Positions 51,680 through 61,664 of a stretch of DNA of 64,000 nucleotides are shown here, piece by piece (positions within the stretch are counted from its first letter, which is position 1; each line of letters begins with the position of its first letter). The notes under the pieces were generated by a model, which saw only the letters and a list, made by a program, of their open reading frames with translations, had not been told where the DNA came from and did no database searches. The DNA lies in the NCBI RefSeq assembly GCF_023983475.1, contig NZ_CP092713.1:1054001-1118000 (forward strand), read 5' to 3'. Source of the DNA: Aliivibrio fischeri ATCC 7744 = JCM 18803 = DSM 507 (lineage in GTDB: Bacteria; Pseudomonadota; Gammaproteobacteria; Enterobacterales; Vibrionaceae). The translations under genes and the position numbers were made by a program.

Positions 51680-53083
51680 ATGGACAAAAAACCTTCAAAA
51701 AAGAAAGTAGCCATCATTGGTGGTGGCGTTGCAGGCTCAACAATTGCAATGTATCTGTCAAAATTTGATATTGAAATTGATCTTTTTGAGCAAGGAACCA
51801 GTTTAGTTAATGGCCCACCTATTTGTCATTTACACGCCGGCGGTAATTTGTACCGTGAGATCTCTGATGAGCAATGTATCGCCTTATTAACAGAGTCAAT
51901 TCAAACCGCTCAATTTTTCCCTCATTCATTAAATATTCGACCGACAATTATCGCTGTACCTAAAGATGATAGAGCTGAAGCGAGCGATCTTTTACCGCGT
52001 TTAAATTTATTGCAAAAGCACTATCAGCAACTCATTGAACAATCTAAAAAGAATGAAGTGTTTGGTAGACCAGAAGATTATTTCACGACGTTTACTAAAC
52101 AAGAATTATTTGAGATTGCAAAACTTGAACCAACAAATCAACCTCGCTCAATGACAGAGTGGATGATCCCATTCGCTAAAACCACAGATTTAGAGCAAAT
52201 AAAATACCCAGTAGTCATTGTGCAAGAGTATGGGCTAAGTGTATTTAGAATGGCATCAACCGCACAATTAATTCTCAGTGAACAATCCAATGTAAACCTG
52301 CACCTTTCAAGTCGAGTTGAAAAATTAAATAAGCAAGATAATGGCAGTTGGTTTTTGAGTTTTTCAAACAGTGACACCGTCACTAATTGTAACTTTGATT
52401 ATGTCATCAATTGTGCCGGATTTCGCACCGGTATCATAGATGACCTTGCACAACAGCAGACCAAAAGGTTAGTTGAATTTAAAGCTGCTTACGTAACACA
52501 TTGGAATAGTGATTTTTTTGGGAAATGGCCAGAAGTAATATTTCATGGAGAAAGAGGCACACCAAAAGGAATGGCACAGTTAACCCCGTATCCTAATGGC
52601 TATTTTCAATTACACGGTATGACAGAAGAGATTACGTTATTTAAAGATGGGTTATCTCGTTCATCAGAGCTATCGTCTCAACCGCAGTTACCAGAAAAAT
52701 TCATCAATAAAATTACGAACGGTTGGAAAGAAAGTATTCAGCAAGAACGAACTGAAAAGGCCATCAAACATTTATCACAATTTATTGCTTCGTTTGAAAC
52801 CGCATCCACAGCTGGTAAACCGCTATATGGTGCTCAACAAATTCCAGGGGATGATATAACACTAAGAGCCGCGACGATTGATTATGATGGTCATGGTTAT
52901 TTTAGAGCAGAGATAGTAAAAGCCTCATCTGCTATTGAGTGCGCAAAACAAATAGCACAACAAATAAAATTAAGCAAAGAAGTCAATACACTCACTCAAC
53001 CATCTAATGATGCCGTTTGTCACTTAGCCGAACAGTTTGCCATAGAAAGAGGGTATCCAGTTGAGCTTGCACAAACGTATTAA
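51680..53083 (+). CDS. FAD-dependent oxidoreductase
   Basis: 467 residues from ATG 51680. N-terminal Rossmann fold VAIIGGGVAGSTIAMYLSKF (GxGxxG) with acidic LFEQG after the second strand. DYVINCAGFRTG is the second dinucleotide-binding motif, as in the DAO/MnmC-like group. The substrate cannot be told from the sequence. No operon partner: next gene starts 192 nt later. Confidence 0.88.
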   Translation: MDKKPSKKKVAIIGGGVAGSTIAMYLSKFDIEIDLFEQGTSLVNGPPICHLHAGGNLYREISDEQCIALLTESIQTAQFFPHSLNIRPTIIAVPKDDRAEASDLLPRLNLLQKHYQQLIEQSKKNEVFGRPEDYFTTFTKQELFEIAKLEPTNQPRSMTEWMIPFAKTTDLEQIKYPVVIVQEYGLSVFRMASTAQLILSEQSNVNLHLSSRVEKLNKQDNGSWFLSFSNSDTVTNCNFDYVINCAGFRTGIIDDLAQQQTKRLVEFKAAYVTHWNSDFFGKWPEVIFHGERGTPKGMAQLTPYPNGYFQLHGMTEEITLFKDGLSRSSELSSQPQLPEKFINKITNGWKESIQQERTEKAIKHLSQFIASFETASTAGKPLYGAQQIPGDDITLRAATIDYDGHGYFRAEIVKASSAIECAKQIAQQIKLSKEVNTLTQPSNDAVCHLAEQFAIERGYPVELAQTY

Positions 53084-53275
53084 AGACCTAATGTTCAGTT
53101 ATTTATATCGGTGAATATAAAAAGCTGTTTACATATATGGTTTGTATAATCGTGCTAAAATCAAAAATAATCCATTATACAGTGTATCATTCATGATAAT
53201 TTTACTGATAATCTTGTTGAAATATCCTCGGTTTTTGTTGAGAATAAGCGCATAAAGACAAACTCAAGGTGAGAT

Positions 53276-53650
53276 GTGGAATTTTTATTAAAGCGCCGTT
53301 GGCCCAGATTTGAGTGTAAAAAATCTGTTAATGCTAAAATATTTTGGGCACATAGATTGATGCCTTTTGTTAGCGTTAAATTAATGGATGTATCTAAAAA
53401 AGGGTTTGGTTTTACAAGTGAACGTAAATTACAAGAAGGCAGTTGTGAACTTAGAATTCGTTCATTTCCTGCAATGATTGGCGATATTGTGTATCGAAAA
53501 GAAATAAAATCAGTAAAAGGTGAAACGCTTTACCAATACGGCTTTTATTTAAGTACTCAACTACATAAAACGCAGATAGAAAACCTAGGCTGTAAAGGGG
53601 TTATCCATATTGAGCACGCCAACAAAGACGATGATGAGGCTCTAGGATAA
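53276..53650 (+). CDS. PilZ-domain protein, probable c-di-GMP receptor
   Basis: 124 residues from GTG with AAGGTGAG upstream. PilZ signature: RRWPRF (RxxxR, R7 and R11) and DVSKKGFGF (DxSxxG, about 42-47), which together bind c-di-GMP. C-terminal part ends acidic (HANKDDDEALG). Overlaps the convergent gene at 53642 by 9 nt. Likely links c-di-GMP to motility or surface functions. Confidence 0.9.
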   Translation: MEFLLKRRWPRFECKKSVNAKIFWAHRLMPFVSVKLMDVSKKGFGFTSERKLQEGSCELRIRSFPAMIGDIVYRKEIKSVKGETLYQYGFYLSTQLHKTQIENLGCKGVIHIEHANKDDDEALG

Positions 53651-54331
53651 AAAACTGTTGTGAATATAGCGGAATAAACCAAAGCATAAAAAGTATTTAA
53701 GTAAGACATGTTGTTGATTCGACTCTAAGGGGTGGTATATAGAGCGATTCAAACATGTCATGCTTAAGTTATTTAATTGCTTATCGAGTGTGGTTTCAGA
53801 GATTAAGTTATGAATACCTTGGTGAGTATACACTGAATTATCTTCAGGCATTTTACCGGTCCACCAAAAATACAATTCTTTACTGCTTCTTGTTCTATCA
53901 AACCAGTGATCACACAATACCACTAAGTGGTCATTCAATAATAAAGCATCATTTTTCTTAAGCGCTTCTATAGCCACATATATTTGTGTTTTGGCTTCTG
54001 TTTTTGCATTTAAAAATTGAGGATAGCTCATCCATATACGTTCATCATTGATTATTAATGAAAAAACATATAATTGATGTTCTGCATCATGTGAAAAAAG
54101 CGTTATTTCACAAGAGTGACCTTCAGCTTGAATGATTGCTTTTAATCGACGATGAAAAGCAGAGCTTAGATGTGCTGGCGACATTCCACGATTATGAATA
54201 GTAGGGTAATGATGCTTACAAATGGTTTTGTAATCATCACTAAATGCATTAAGGCATTGTATAAATATTTGTTCCAACAAGTAAAATACCCCTAAAAAGG
54301 TGAGTGTCTCCTGTGTACACTCACTTTTCAA
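53642..54331 (-). CDS. Hypothetical protein downstream of the cis/trans isomerase
   Basis: 229 residues if started at TTG 54331; no clear ribosome binding site, so the true start may be later. Soluble. NDERIWMSYPQFLNAKTEAKTQIYVAIEAL is its most regular stretch. It follows the isomerase gene by 16 nt on the same strand and is probably co-transcribed. No family recognised. Confidence 0.7.
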   Translation of the reverse strand: MKSECTQETLTFLGVFYLLEQIFIQCLNAFSDDYKTICKHHYPTIHNRGMSPAHLSSAFHRRLKAIIQAEGHSCEITLFSHDAEHQLYVFSLIINDERIWMSYPQFLNAKTEAKTQIYVAIEALKKNDALLLNDHLVVLCDHWFDRTRSSKELYFWWTGKMPEDNSVYTHQGIHNLISETTLDKQLNNLSMTCLNRSIYHPLESNQQHVLLKYFLCFGLFRYIHNSFLS

Positions 54332-54347
54332 TATTCAAAAATAAGAA

Positions 54348-56702
54348 TTATCTATTTTCAAAACGATTGTAGTCCAGAAGACCCGCTTCGATTGGATATT
54401 TCATTTTATACCATTCTGTTAACTCGTCACTATAAGCCCAGAATTTATTTGAGCTGCGTCTAATTGCATAGCTATCAAGTAATGCTACGTAATCTTCTTC
54501 AGAACCCACTTTGCTTAATTGTTTAACAAAATCAGATAATTTAGATTCTTCAATTTCTAAAAAGGCTGCAGGGTAACTACCCACAACACCATATAGGATA
54601 GACAAACGGTCAAGCTTAGGAATACGATTTCCTTCTTCATTAAATAAAGAAGAAATATTCTTATGTGCACTTGTATTTAACAAAGTAAAAAATTCACTGT
54701 TCCTTTTACTCGACACGACTTTCAACGTCATAATTTGTGGAAGGTATTGAAGGCCATCACCTTGGATACGATCAATATTGTTTAACGCAATATGTGAAGA
54801 CTTATCTAAATCTGCATTAGTTACGCTGTAACGATTTGATAGACCTTTGCCCATACGCTTACGTAACTTAGCAAAAAGCTCATCTTTTGGGTTGTCAGAC
54901 GTATAAGTGATCTGTGTTGGCTGTTCAAACGGTTGAACATCACGTTGTAAAAAACGGCTTAATTGTGGTGATGGGTCTTGATACCAACTTTCAAATTCTG
55001 TTTTACGCATTTTCTTAGGTAATAAAGCTAAAAAGTTACTTTCACCTTCCATTCTTAAGAAATCCATGTACATACGGGTCATTAATTGATGGCCAAAATT
55101 GCCATAAACATCAAATCCAGCAACTAATAAATAATGAATGCGTTCTAATAGAGCGTAATCAATTACCCAAGCGGTTTTTGGGGTAGGTCCATTTAACCCT
55201 TTAATCACCGATGCACTATCGAAGTGACGGTAGATAGTTAATGCCGAATTATCGTTTTTCTGATCACCATTCCACACTAGATCAAGTGTTAAGTGTTTTC
55301 CGTCAGCAAAAATGCTATTTAAATAAGTATTCTTCGCCTCTAAGTAGCGAGCTTGATTTCGAGAATATTGAATCCAACTCGTAATTGGTACGGTTGTACT
55401 GTCTAATTCTGCGGGTAAAGCAAGATTCTCTTTTTGTTCTCTATAGAACTTAACTACATCAGGACTGTCTGTTTTGTCAGGATCGACAAAGAAAACCCAA
55501 AAATGATCATTAATCACATTTAAGGCTAACTGACCACGACAAACAGGACCTTTAATAAAGCCTTGAATTGTATCTTGAGCTTCATCCAACAAATAGCTAT
55601 AACGTGAGTGAACCGGTAAATCCACAAAAGTAACCAGAGGGTTAGCTGCAATTTCAGTTGAGTAACTTGGTAGCGACGTTACTTGATAATCTGCAGTAAC
55701 AAACCACTGATTCCATTTTTGAAAACGTTCTTGGTCAAGTAAGTAGGGCATGTGTGTTTTATCAACAATGCTACTTCTGACAGGAACAACGCGATAATAA
55801 ACACGCTCTACACCCGGGTCATCATATGGTCGACGTGTTGCGATAAGCGATAAAGGTTCACCTGGAGGCGTTGCTGAACGTACAACTTTAAAGAAGCGTA
55901 ACGTATTAGGATCTTTTGTAAAATATAGATGATTTAAAAACAGGTGTTCATATAGGTAACGAGCGGTAAGCTGCTCTTTTAATGAATTACCATTGAAGAA
56001 GGTTTCCCATTTTTCAACATTTGCGATATCTGAATCCGATAGCGGAGCAATATCACTCATATGAGCGCCTTGCTCTAACCAATTCATTAGTAAGTCGTGT
56101 TCAGAATTAGACAACTCAGGCATACCATAAGGCATACCCCAGCTTGGATATTGACTCTCATAATCCGACATTTCTTCGATTGTCGGACATTGTTGGTCAC
56201 GATCGATAGAGAAATCATAACCCGTTAACTGCGTTTCTTTAGCCAATGGATTCGTTTGTTTTAAAGTCAGCATGCGTGCCATAACACCAGCTTCGGTGTT
56301 TGCTATTTCATTTTGTTCACGCTCATTAAGCACAGGGGAGAAACCAATATCACGCCATTCTTGCGTTGTTTGAGCATCCTCAAATAAGCGGGTAGGATTT
56401 GCAGCAACTAAACGTGTTCCTTCATAAATTTTCGATTTATGCGCACCACGATCGATACCTTCCGCTGAAGACATTTTTAATTGGCAGGGTGCATCGTAAC
56501 AGGCGTGACATACTACACAGCGTTTATCGATAAGAGGTTTTACTTCTTCAAGGTAATCAATGCTTTCTGGTGACTTATACTCATGAATGCGATTCTGGAC
56601 TTGCTCTTCTCCAAATAATTGATCGTAGTTATATGTGGCGTACGTGGCACAACCTGAGAAAATAACAACAAAGGCAATCAATAACGAGCGTTTAGAAAAC
56701 AT
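54348..56702 (-). CDS. cti: Fatty acid cis/trans isomerase
   Basis: 784 residues from ATG 56702. Converts cis to trans unsaturated fatty acids in membrane phospholipids as a response to solvents or heat; acts in the periplasm. N-terminal lipoprotein-like signal MFSKRSLLIAFVVIFSGC, then the haem-binding CVVCH (with CYDAPCQ after it), the hallmark of Cti. Length matches the family. Followed by a co-directional hypothetical gene. Confidence 0.93.
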   Translation of the reverse strand: MFSKRSLLIAFVVIFSGCATYATYNYDQLFGEEQVQNRIHEYKSPESIDYLEEVKPLIDKRCVVCHACYDAPCQLKMSSAEGIDRGAHKSKIYEGTRLVAANPTRLFEDAQTTQEWRDIGFSPVLNEREQNEIANTEAGVMARMLTLKQTNPLAKETQLTGYDFSIDRDQQCPTIEEMSDYESQYPSWGMPYGMPELSNSEHDLLMNWLEQGAHMSDIAPLSDSDIANVEKWETFFNGNSLKEQLTARYLYEHLFLNHLYFTKDPNTLRFFKVVRSATPPGEPLSLIATRRPYDDPGVERVYYRVVPVRSSIVDKTHMPYLLDQERFQKWNQWFVTADYQVTSLPSYSTEIAANPLVTFVDLPVHSRYSYLLDEAQDTIQGFIKGPVCRGQLALNVINDHFWVFFVDPDKTDSPDVVKFYREQKENLALPAELDSTTVPITSWIQYSRNQARYLEAKNTYLNSIFADGKHLTLDLVWNGDQKNDNSALTIYRHFDSASVIKGLNGPTPKTAWVIDYALLERIHYLLVAGFDVYGNFGHQLMTRMYMDFLRMEGESNFLALLPKKMRKTEFESWYQDPSPQLSRFLQRDVQPFEQPTQITYTSDNPKDELFAKLRKRMGKGLSNRYSVTNADLDKSSHIALNNIDRIQGDGLQYLPQIMTLKVVSSKRNSEFFTLLNTSAHKNISSLFNEEGNRIPKLDRLSILYGVVGSYPAAFLEIEESKLSDFVKQLSKVGSEEDYVALLDSYAIRRSSNKFWAYSDELTEWYKMKYPIEAGLLDYNRFENR

Positions 56703-56751
56703 AGGCAAATCCAATAAATTCAAGATAAGTTATATTGTAATAATAAAAGGC

Positions 56752-56794
56752 GAAAAAAACAAAAAAAGCCCGTTTACAATTGCAAACGGGCTTT
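56752..56794 (-). terminator. Rho-independent terminator of the MFS gene (minus strand)
   Basis: Perfect stem AAAGCCCGTTT / AAACGGGCTTT followed on the minus strand by a long T-run. Separates the MFS gene from cti. Confidence 0.92.
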
Positions 56795-56811
56795 GATTTT
56801 ATTGAATAATA

Positions 56812-58050
56812 TTAAACTGTAGCTGGACTTAGTTGTTGTGCTTTCTCTTCAGAGATCGGCTTAGTAACTAGAGCTAGAATAATAGCAACACCTACCATTG
56901 CAGCAGAGATAGTGTACGCTAGAGCATAGTCACCACCTTGAGTCATTGAGAAACCAACAACTGCAGCACCGATAGCACCACCAATACCCCATGAAGTGTA
57001 TAGAACACCATAGTTAGTGCCGTAGTTTTTCAGGCCGTAGAACTCAGCAGTAAGTGATGGGAATACAGCTAGTAATGTACCGTAACCAACTGCAGCAACA
57101 GCCGTACCAATGATTAGCATTACTTCATTGTCGTACATGCTAAATAGAGCCATGTTCGCACCTTGAAGAACAAATGCGATAAGCAGTGTTTTTACGCCAC
57201 CAATCTTGTCAGAAAGCATACCAGCAGCAACACGACCGCCTGAATTGAATACAGCAAGAAGAGAAGCTAGATAAACCGCATTTGGTAGATTTGCTTGCAT
57301 GCTTGCAATTGTTGTGATGTTACCAATGATCATAAGACCAGCAGATGCAGCGAATGCGTACATAATCCATAGAGAATAAAACTGTGGCGTTTTAAGCATC
57401 GCTTTCCAATTTAGATCCATTGGTTTACGAGTTGCCACTGGTGATTTACCCGCTTTAACTTTAGGTTCTTCTGGTTGGTAACCTTCTGGTGGGTTGTTGA
57501 TCGTTGTTGCTAAAGGAACAGCGATAATAAGAATGGCTACACCAAGAACTAAAAAGCTAGTTTGAATACCGTACATAGAAATAAGAGCTGATGTAACAGG
57601 CGCTAAGTAAATAGCAGCTAAACCAAAACCAGCAGCAATTAATCCGTTTACCATACCTTTCTTAGAAGGGTGGAACCACTTCATAGCAGATGGAGCTAGA
57701 CATGCATAACCAAAACCAATGCCAGCACCAGTCATGATACCGAAAGTAATATTAAGCATGAACACGGTTTCGGCAAAGCTAGAAGCGATCATACCTAGAC
57801 CAACTAGAATCGTACCGAAAATAAGAATTAAACGTGGTCCCATGCGATCTTGAAGAATACCAGCAACTAAAAGACAGATTGAAAAAGTGATCGTTGCAGT
57901 CGCATAAGGTTGAGACGCTTGAGACGCTGTCCATCCCATATCAGTTACAAGTGCTTTATTGAATACGCTCCATGCGTAAAGAATTCCTAAACATAGGTTG
58001 ATACAAAAGCCTGCAAGCAGGATACGCATTGCTTTATCGATATTTTTCAT
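56812..58050 (-). CDS. OFA-type MFS transporter (oxalate/formate antiporter family, YhjX-like)
   Basis: 412 residues, 12 predicted membrane helices. LCLGILYAWSVFNKAL and GWTASQASQPYATATI at the start, DRMGPRLILI after helix 2 (MFS loop motif) and GFGYACLAPSAMKWFHPSKKGMVNG are typical of OFA transporters of monocarboxylates. A cytosolic loop sits at about 190-215. Substrate likely a small organic acid; not provable here. Confidence 0.92.
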   Translation of the reverse strand: MKNIDKAMRILLAGFCINLCLGILYAWSVFNKALVTDMGWTASQASQPYATATITFSICLLVAGILQDRMGPRLILIFGTILVGLGMIASSFAETVFMLNITFGIMTGAGIGFGYACLAPSAMKWFHPSKKGMVNGLIAAGFGLAAIYLAPVTSALISMYGIQTSFLVLGVAILIIAVPLATTINNPPEGYQPEEPKVKAGKSPVATRKPMDLNWKAMLKTPQFYSLWIMYAFAASAGLMIIGNITTIASMQANLPNAVYLASLLAVFNSGGRVAAGMLSDKIGGVKTLLIAFVLQGANMALFSMYDNEVMLIIGTAVAAVGYGTLLAVFPSLTAEFYGLKNYGTNYGVLYTSWGIGGAIGAAVVGFSMTQGGDYALAYTISAAMVGVAIILALVTKPISEEKAQQLSPATV

Positions 58051-58366
58051 CGTTTTCTCGGTGAGTTGAAAGTTTATTACAATTAATTTTGAATGAATTA
58101 ACTGCTGTTTTTTAGAAATAAGACATGTGTCACGTAAAACTGCGCGGAGTTTATCAGCACTTTTTATTTATTGGAATAGCTTGTATGAAAATTACACCAC
58201 ATTTTTTCAATCTAATATTCCACTTTTATTGGCGTCATACAATTGACGGTCAAGCGGCATTATTCTGTCATATCTTTGTAAAATATTGATGTTGGGTCTA
58301 TTTTTACAAATAATTACTTGATAATATGCGCCGCGTTAACAACAACACTAATAAATAGAGAATATT
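58051..58366. other. Divergent intergenic region, promoters not resolved
   Basis: 316 bp between two divergent genes. AT-rich with TGATAATAT (about 58318) as a possible -10 for the + strand lipoprotein gene. GTCATATCTTTG and GTCATACAATTG recur. No gene seen. Confidence 0.4.
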
Positions 58367-58918
58367 ATGAACTTTAAAAAGATGAAAATAGCTGTAGCAG
58401 TGGCGCTAGGCGTAACTACTTTAACTGGTTGTATGGGTCAAATGGGTGTTACTCAACTTGTTACTTTTGGTAACTTGAAAGCAGTTGATAACCGTTACGG
58501 CCGTGCTGGACTTTATATTCTACTTGCACCTGTTTATGGTATTTCAGCTGCAGCTGACTTATTTATCTTTAACTCAATCGAATTCTGGACTGGTAAAAAC
58601 ATCATCACAGGTAAGAGCCCTGCGATCGTAGATAAAGATGTTGGCGGTGCTGTATTTAAAGTTAACGACAAAATCGATGCATCAATGACAAAAGCACCAG
58701 TTGCACCTCTACAAGTTAACAACAACGTTAAGAGCACAACGGTTGAACAAATCGATGCGAACACATTAGAAATGCACGTTGCATTACTGGATGGTACTCA
58801 ACAAGTACTTCGTGGCGAAAAAGTAGATGATAGCGTTGCATTCTACCTAGACGGTAAACACATCACTACAGTACAAATTTCAGAATTAGAAAACTACGTA
58901 GCAGCGACTCAAGCTTAA
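58367..58918 (+). CDS. DUF3332 lipoprotein
   Basis: 183 residues. Signal MKIAVAVALGVTTLTGC with lipobox LTGC. Mature region matches DUF3332: VDNRYGRAGLYILLAPVYGISAAADLFIFNSIEFWTG. Followed by DGTQQVLRG in the C-terminal half. Envelope location; function unknown. Confidence 0.9.
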   Translation: MNFKKMKIAVAVALGVTTLTGCMGQMGVTQLVTFGNLKAVDNRYGRAGLYILLAPVYGISAAADLFIFNSIEFWTGKNIITGKSPAIVDKDVGGAVFKVNDKIDASMTKAPVAPLQVNNNVKSTTVEQIDANTLEMHVALLDGTQQVLRGEKVDDSVAFYLDGKHITTVQISELENYVAATQA

Positions 58919-58940
58919 TCTACGTTTTATCTAATTTTAA

Positions 58941-58968
58941 AAGCACTCTAGTAATAGGGTGCTTTTTT
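58941..58968 (+). terminator. Rho-independent terminator after the DUF3332 gene
   Basis: GCACTC / GGGTGC stem (one G-T pair) followed by TTTTTTT. Confidence 0.85.
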
Positions 58969-58969
58969 T

Positions 58970-59242
58970 GTGCTTTATTTCAAATATTTTATAAATATAT
59001 TTCTCTTCTCAATACCATTAAAATTAACTAACCATTAACATTTAATGCGTCATTAATAAGACTTTTCTATTAACTATCACGTCTATGGTTTGTTGCTTAT
59101 TTCAACTCATCATCACTGAAACATTTGCGTAACAATTGTGCATTTTTCATATACTTGAATTTTGAATTAAAAGCGATAGAATGCAGCGGAAACAAAGATT
59201 TCAAATTTGAAAGGATGCTCCAATTTTTCATTTGAGGTGTTT
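58970..59242. other. Intergenic region upstream of membrane protein gene
   Basis: 273 bp, AT-rich. No gene or RNA seen. It carries GAGGTG (59234) as the RBS of the gene that follows; the frame from 59207 is an upstream extension and not used. Confidence 0.4.
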
Positions 59243-59608
59243 ATGAAATTACTTCTGATTTTTTTAATATCAACCATCGGTGGTGTTGCAGCTGCTGAGC
59301 ATTTTCATTCTTTCATTTTAGGGTTAAGTATCGCTACATTAGCTGTAGGGTGCTGCCACTGGTTTGCATTTCGAACGACAAAGTATCCTCAACTTGCAAT
59401 GTTAATGCTGGTTTTAGGCTTATTCGCAAAAATCACAGTAACCATAACGGGCGTGATCATTAGTATGAACGCAGAGTTAATCTCATCACCGTTTATTTTT
59501 GCTGTTTCATATTTATTCTTTTCCATTGTTGCCACTTACCTTTGGTTTAAGATTAAAGATGCAAAAATTTCTAAGCCATTGCTAAAGAAGTACTTGAAGA
59601 CAGCCTAA
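59243..59608 (+). CDS. Small four-helix membrane protein
   Basis: 121 residues from ATG 59243. Four hydrophobic segments (about 2-17, 22-38, 50-72, 78-100) and a basic C-terminus (KPLLKKYLKTA). Overall layout resembles small membrane proteins of the ATP-synthase-I type, but the similarity is only structural. Confidence 0.75.
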   Translation: MKLLLIFLISTIGGVAAAEHFHSFILGLSIATLAVGCCHWFAFRTTKYPQLAMLMLVLGLFAKITVTITGVIISMNAELISSPFIFAVSYLFFSIVATYLWFKIKDAKISKPLLKKYLKTA

Positions 59609-59632
59609 ACAAAGCATCAAGTAACTGACGAC

Positions 59633-59657
59633 AAAGGAGCTTTTAAGGCTCCTTTTT
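59633..59657 (+). terminator. Rho-independent terminator
   Basis: GGAGC / GCTCC stem with A and T flanks (AAAGGAGC ... GCTCCTTTTT). Confidence 0.85.
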
Positions 59658-59743
59658 CATGTCTTATATATTCTTTACCGTATTCATGGCCTATAATCCT
59701 TGATATAGTGCAGTAATAGATTTATTAATTAAGGTTCAAATAG

Positions 59744-60748
59744 ATGGCCATTTCCATCTTAATCTGTGACGATTCCGCTCTGGCTCGTAAACAATTATCC
59801 CGTGTAATACCTGTATCATGGGGAGCAAATATTGAGTTTGCTCAACATGGTTGGGAAGCGATTCATAAATTAGAAGCCAATACCTTTGATATTCTTTTCC
59901 TTGATTTAACCATGCCTGAGTTAGATGGCTACGGTACGCTTGAAGAGATTCAAAAACGTAACATTGCTATTTCTACCGTTGTTGTTTCTGGTGATATACA
60001 ACCTAAAGCACAACAACGAGTTGCTGAACTGGGTGCAAAAGCCTTCATCAAAAAACCATTAGATAAAGCAACTTTAATCTCAACCTTACAGAATATTGGT
60101 ATTCAACCAGAAAAGCCTGCAAGCTATCAAGTGCAGTCGGTTCAACCAATTCAGTTGCGACGTCGAGATGTGTATCTTGAGGTGGCTAATGTAGCAATAG
60201 GGCGAGCAGCAGATTCATTAGCAAGACACTTTGATGTATTTGTGCACATGCCACTACCAAACGTCAATTTATTCGAAATGAGTGAATTGCAAATGACATT
60301 ACGCCACCTAGCGACTAATGAACATATGTCCGGAGTGTGCCAAGGATTTAGTGGCGAAGGTATCGCTGGTGAAGCCTTGATTTTATTAAGTGATTCAAGC
60401 GTATCCGATTTATTAACCTTAATGGATTATCCAGAAAGTGACGATGCAAGTTTAGAGCTTGAGCTATTAATGGATGTTTCAAACATTTTGGTTGGTGCTT
60501 TCCTTAAGGGAATTGGTGAGCAAGCAGAGGTGCGTTTTTTCCAAAGTGCACCAGTATTGCTTGGTCAGCATATTTCTATAGATAGTGTCGTTGAATCAAC
60601 CAAAGGGACATTCAACCGCATCATGGCTTTTGAGGTCAGCTATAACATTGATGGCACACAAATTAAATGTGACATGCTATTGATGATAGTAGACGAATCT
60701 CTACCAATTTTAGACAACAAACTTGCTTACCTATTGGATGACGAATAA
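59744..60748 (+). CDS. Response regulator with CheC-type phosphatase domain
   Basis: 334 residues. N-terminal receiver domain (1-120): acidic pair D9 D10, phosphoacceptor D54 in LFLDLTMPELDGYG, VVVSGD switch Ser and K in FIKKP. C-terminal domain (about 145-334) is CheC-like, with two related helices ELQMTLRHLA and LELELLMDVSNILVGAFLKGIGE. CheC domains dephosphorylate CheY-P, so this protein may tune chemotaxis signalling. Stop overlaps the start of the PAS gene (TAATG). Confidence 0.93.
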   Translation: MAISILICDDSALARKQLSRVIPVSWGANIEFAQHGWEAIHKLEANTFDILFLDLTMPELDGYGTLEEIQKRNIAISTVVVSGDIQPKAQQRVAELGAKAFIKKPLDKATLISTLQNIGIQPEKPASYQVQSVQPIQLRRRDVYLEVANVAIGRAADSLARHFDVFVHMPLPNVNLFEMSELQMTLRHLATNEHMSGVCQGFSGEGIAGEALILLSDSSVSDLLTLMDYPESDDASLELELLMDVSNILVGAFLKGIGEQAEVRFFQSAPVLLGQHISIDSVVESTKGTFNRIMAFEVSYNIDGTQIKCDMLLMIVDESLPILDNKLAYLLDDE

Positions 60749-61191
60749 TGAATGGGATCCCAGCTGAATTTGAACAGTTTCATTGGATGGTCGACATGGT
60801 GCAAAACGTCGATATCGGACTTATTGTAGTCGATAAAGAATTTAATGTGCACTTATGGAATGGATTCATGACACATCATAGTGGGAAACAAGCTCATGAT
60901 GTGATGACAAAATCATTGTTCGATTTATTTCCAGAAATAAATGACGCTTGGTTTAAAGCAAAATCTAAACCTGTTTTTGAATTAGGCACGCGCAGTTTCA
61001 TTACTTGGCGTCAAAAACCGTATTTATTTCGTTGCCGTAATGTTCGGCCAATTACTCAGCAGAGTGAGTTTATGTATCAGAATGTCACATTGAACCCAAT
61101 GCGAAGTACAACAGGGGAAATCAAATCAATGTTTCTAGCGGTTGAAGACGTAACTGCGGAAGCTTTGGCTGAGCGATTAAACCAAAAATAA
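60748..61191 (+). CDS. PAS-domain protein coupled to the REC-CheC protein
   Basis: 147 residues. A single PAS domain (about 18-140): VDIGLIVVDKEFNVHLWNGFMTHHSGKQAHDVMTKSLFDLFPE and GEIKSMFLAVEDVT. No kinase or output domain. Translationally coupled (1-nt overlap) to the preceding gene, so it probably senses a signal for it or localises it. Confidence 0.9.
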   Translation: MNGIPAEFEQFHWMVDMVQNVDIGLIVVDKEFNVHLWNGFMTHHSGKQAHDVMTKSLFDLFPEINDAWFKAKSKPVFELGTRSFITWRQKPYLFRCRNVRPITQQSEFMYQNVTLNPMRSTTGEIKSMFLAVEDVTAEALAERLNQK

Positions 61192-61210
61192 TACAAAAAT
61201 CTAAACAGAA

Positions 61211-61238
61211 AAAAGGAGGCTAATTTAGCCTCCTTTTT
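61211..61238. terminator. Bidirectional rho-independent terminator
   Basis: AAAAGGAGGCTAA / TTAGCCTCCTTTTTT, between the PAS gene and the convergent DUF496 gene. Confidence 0.9.
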
Positions 61239-61256
61239 TACAAAATAAACAAGCGA

Positions 61257-61565
61257 TTATTTGTTCGCTTTTTTATCAGCTTCTGTTAGTTCACGGATCT
61301 TACGGCTGATATCACGACGAGATTTAGAGATTTCAGCACTTTTGATGATGTGGTCATCAACACGGTCTTCGTAATCTGCTTTCATGTTTTCAACAACTGC
61401 AATAACTTCTGCTGTAGTCATAGTAGGGTGAATGTAATCAAGCATGTTTTCTAGAAGCGTTACACGCTTTTGGTTATCACGAATTTTCTTTTGGTTGTCT
61501 TGAAGTTCACGCTTCAGTTTGTTTTTACGACGAGCTTGGTTGATGATTTCAAAAACGTTGTTCAT
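61257..61565 (-). CDS. DUF496 (YeeX) family protein
   Basis: 102 residues. Almost entirely charged helix and coiled-coil ([40 protein letters not shown]), characteristic of DUF496. RBS AGGAAA. Cytosolic; function unknown. Confidence 0.92.
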
Positions 61566-61664
61566 TTCAATTTCCTATAATATTTAATAGCTTCTATCTT
61601 GATTAAATCATAAATGCGATAGCGAAAACAATAACAAGATCAATACAGTGTTAAAAAGATGGTA

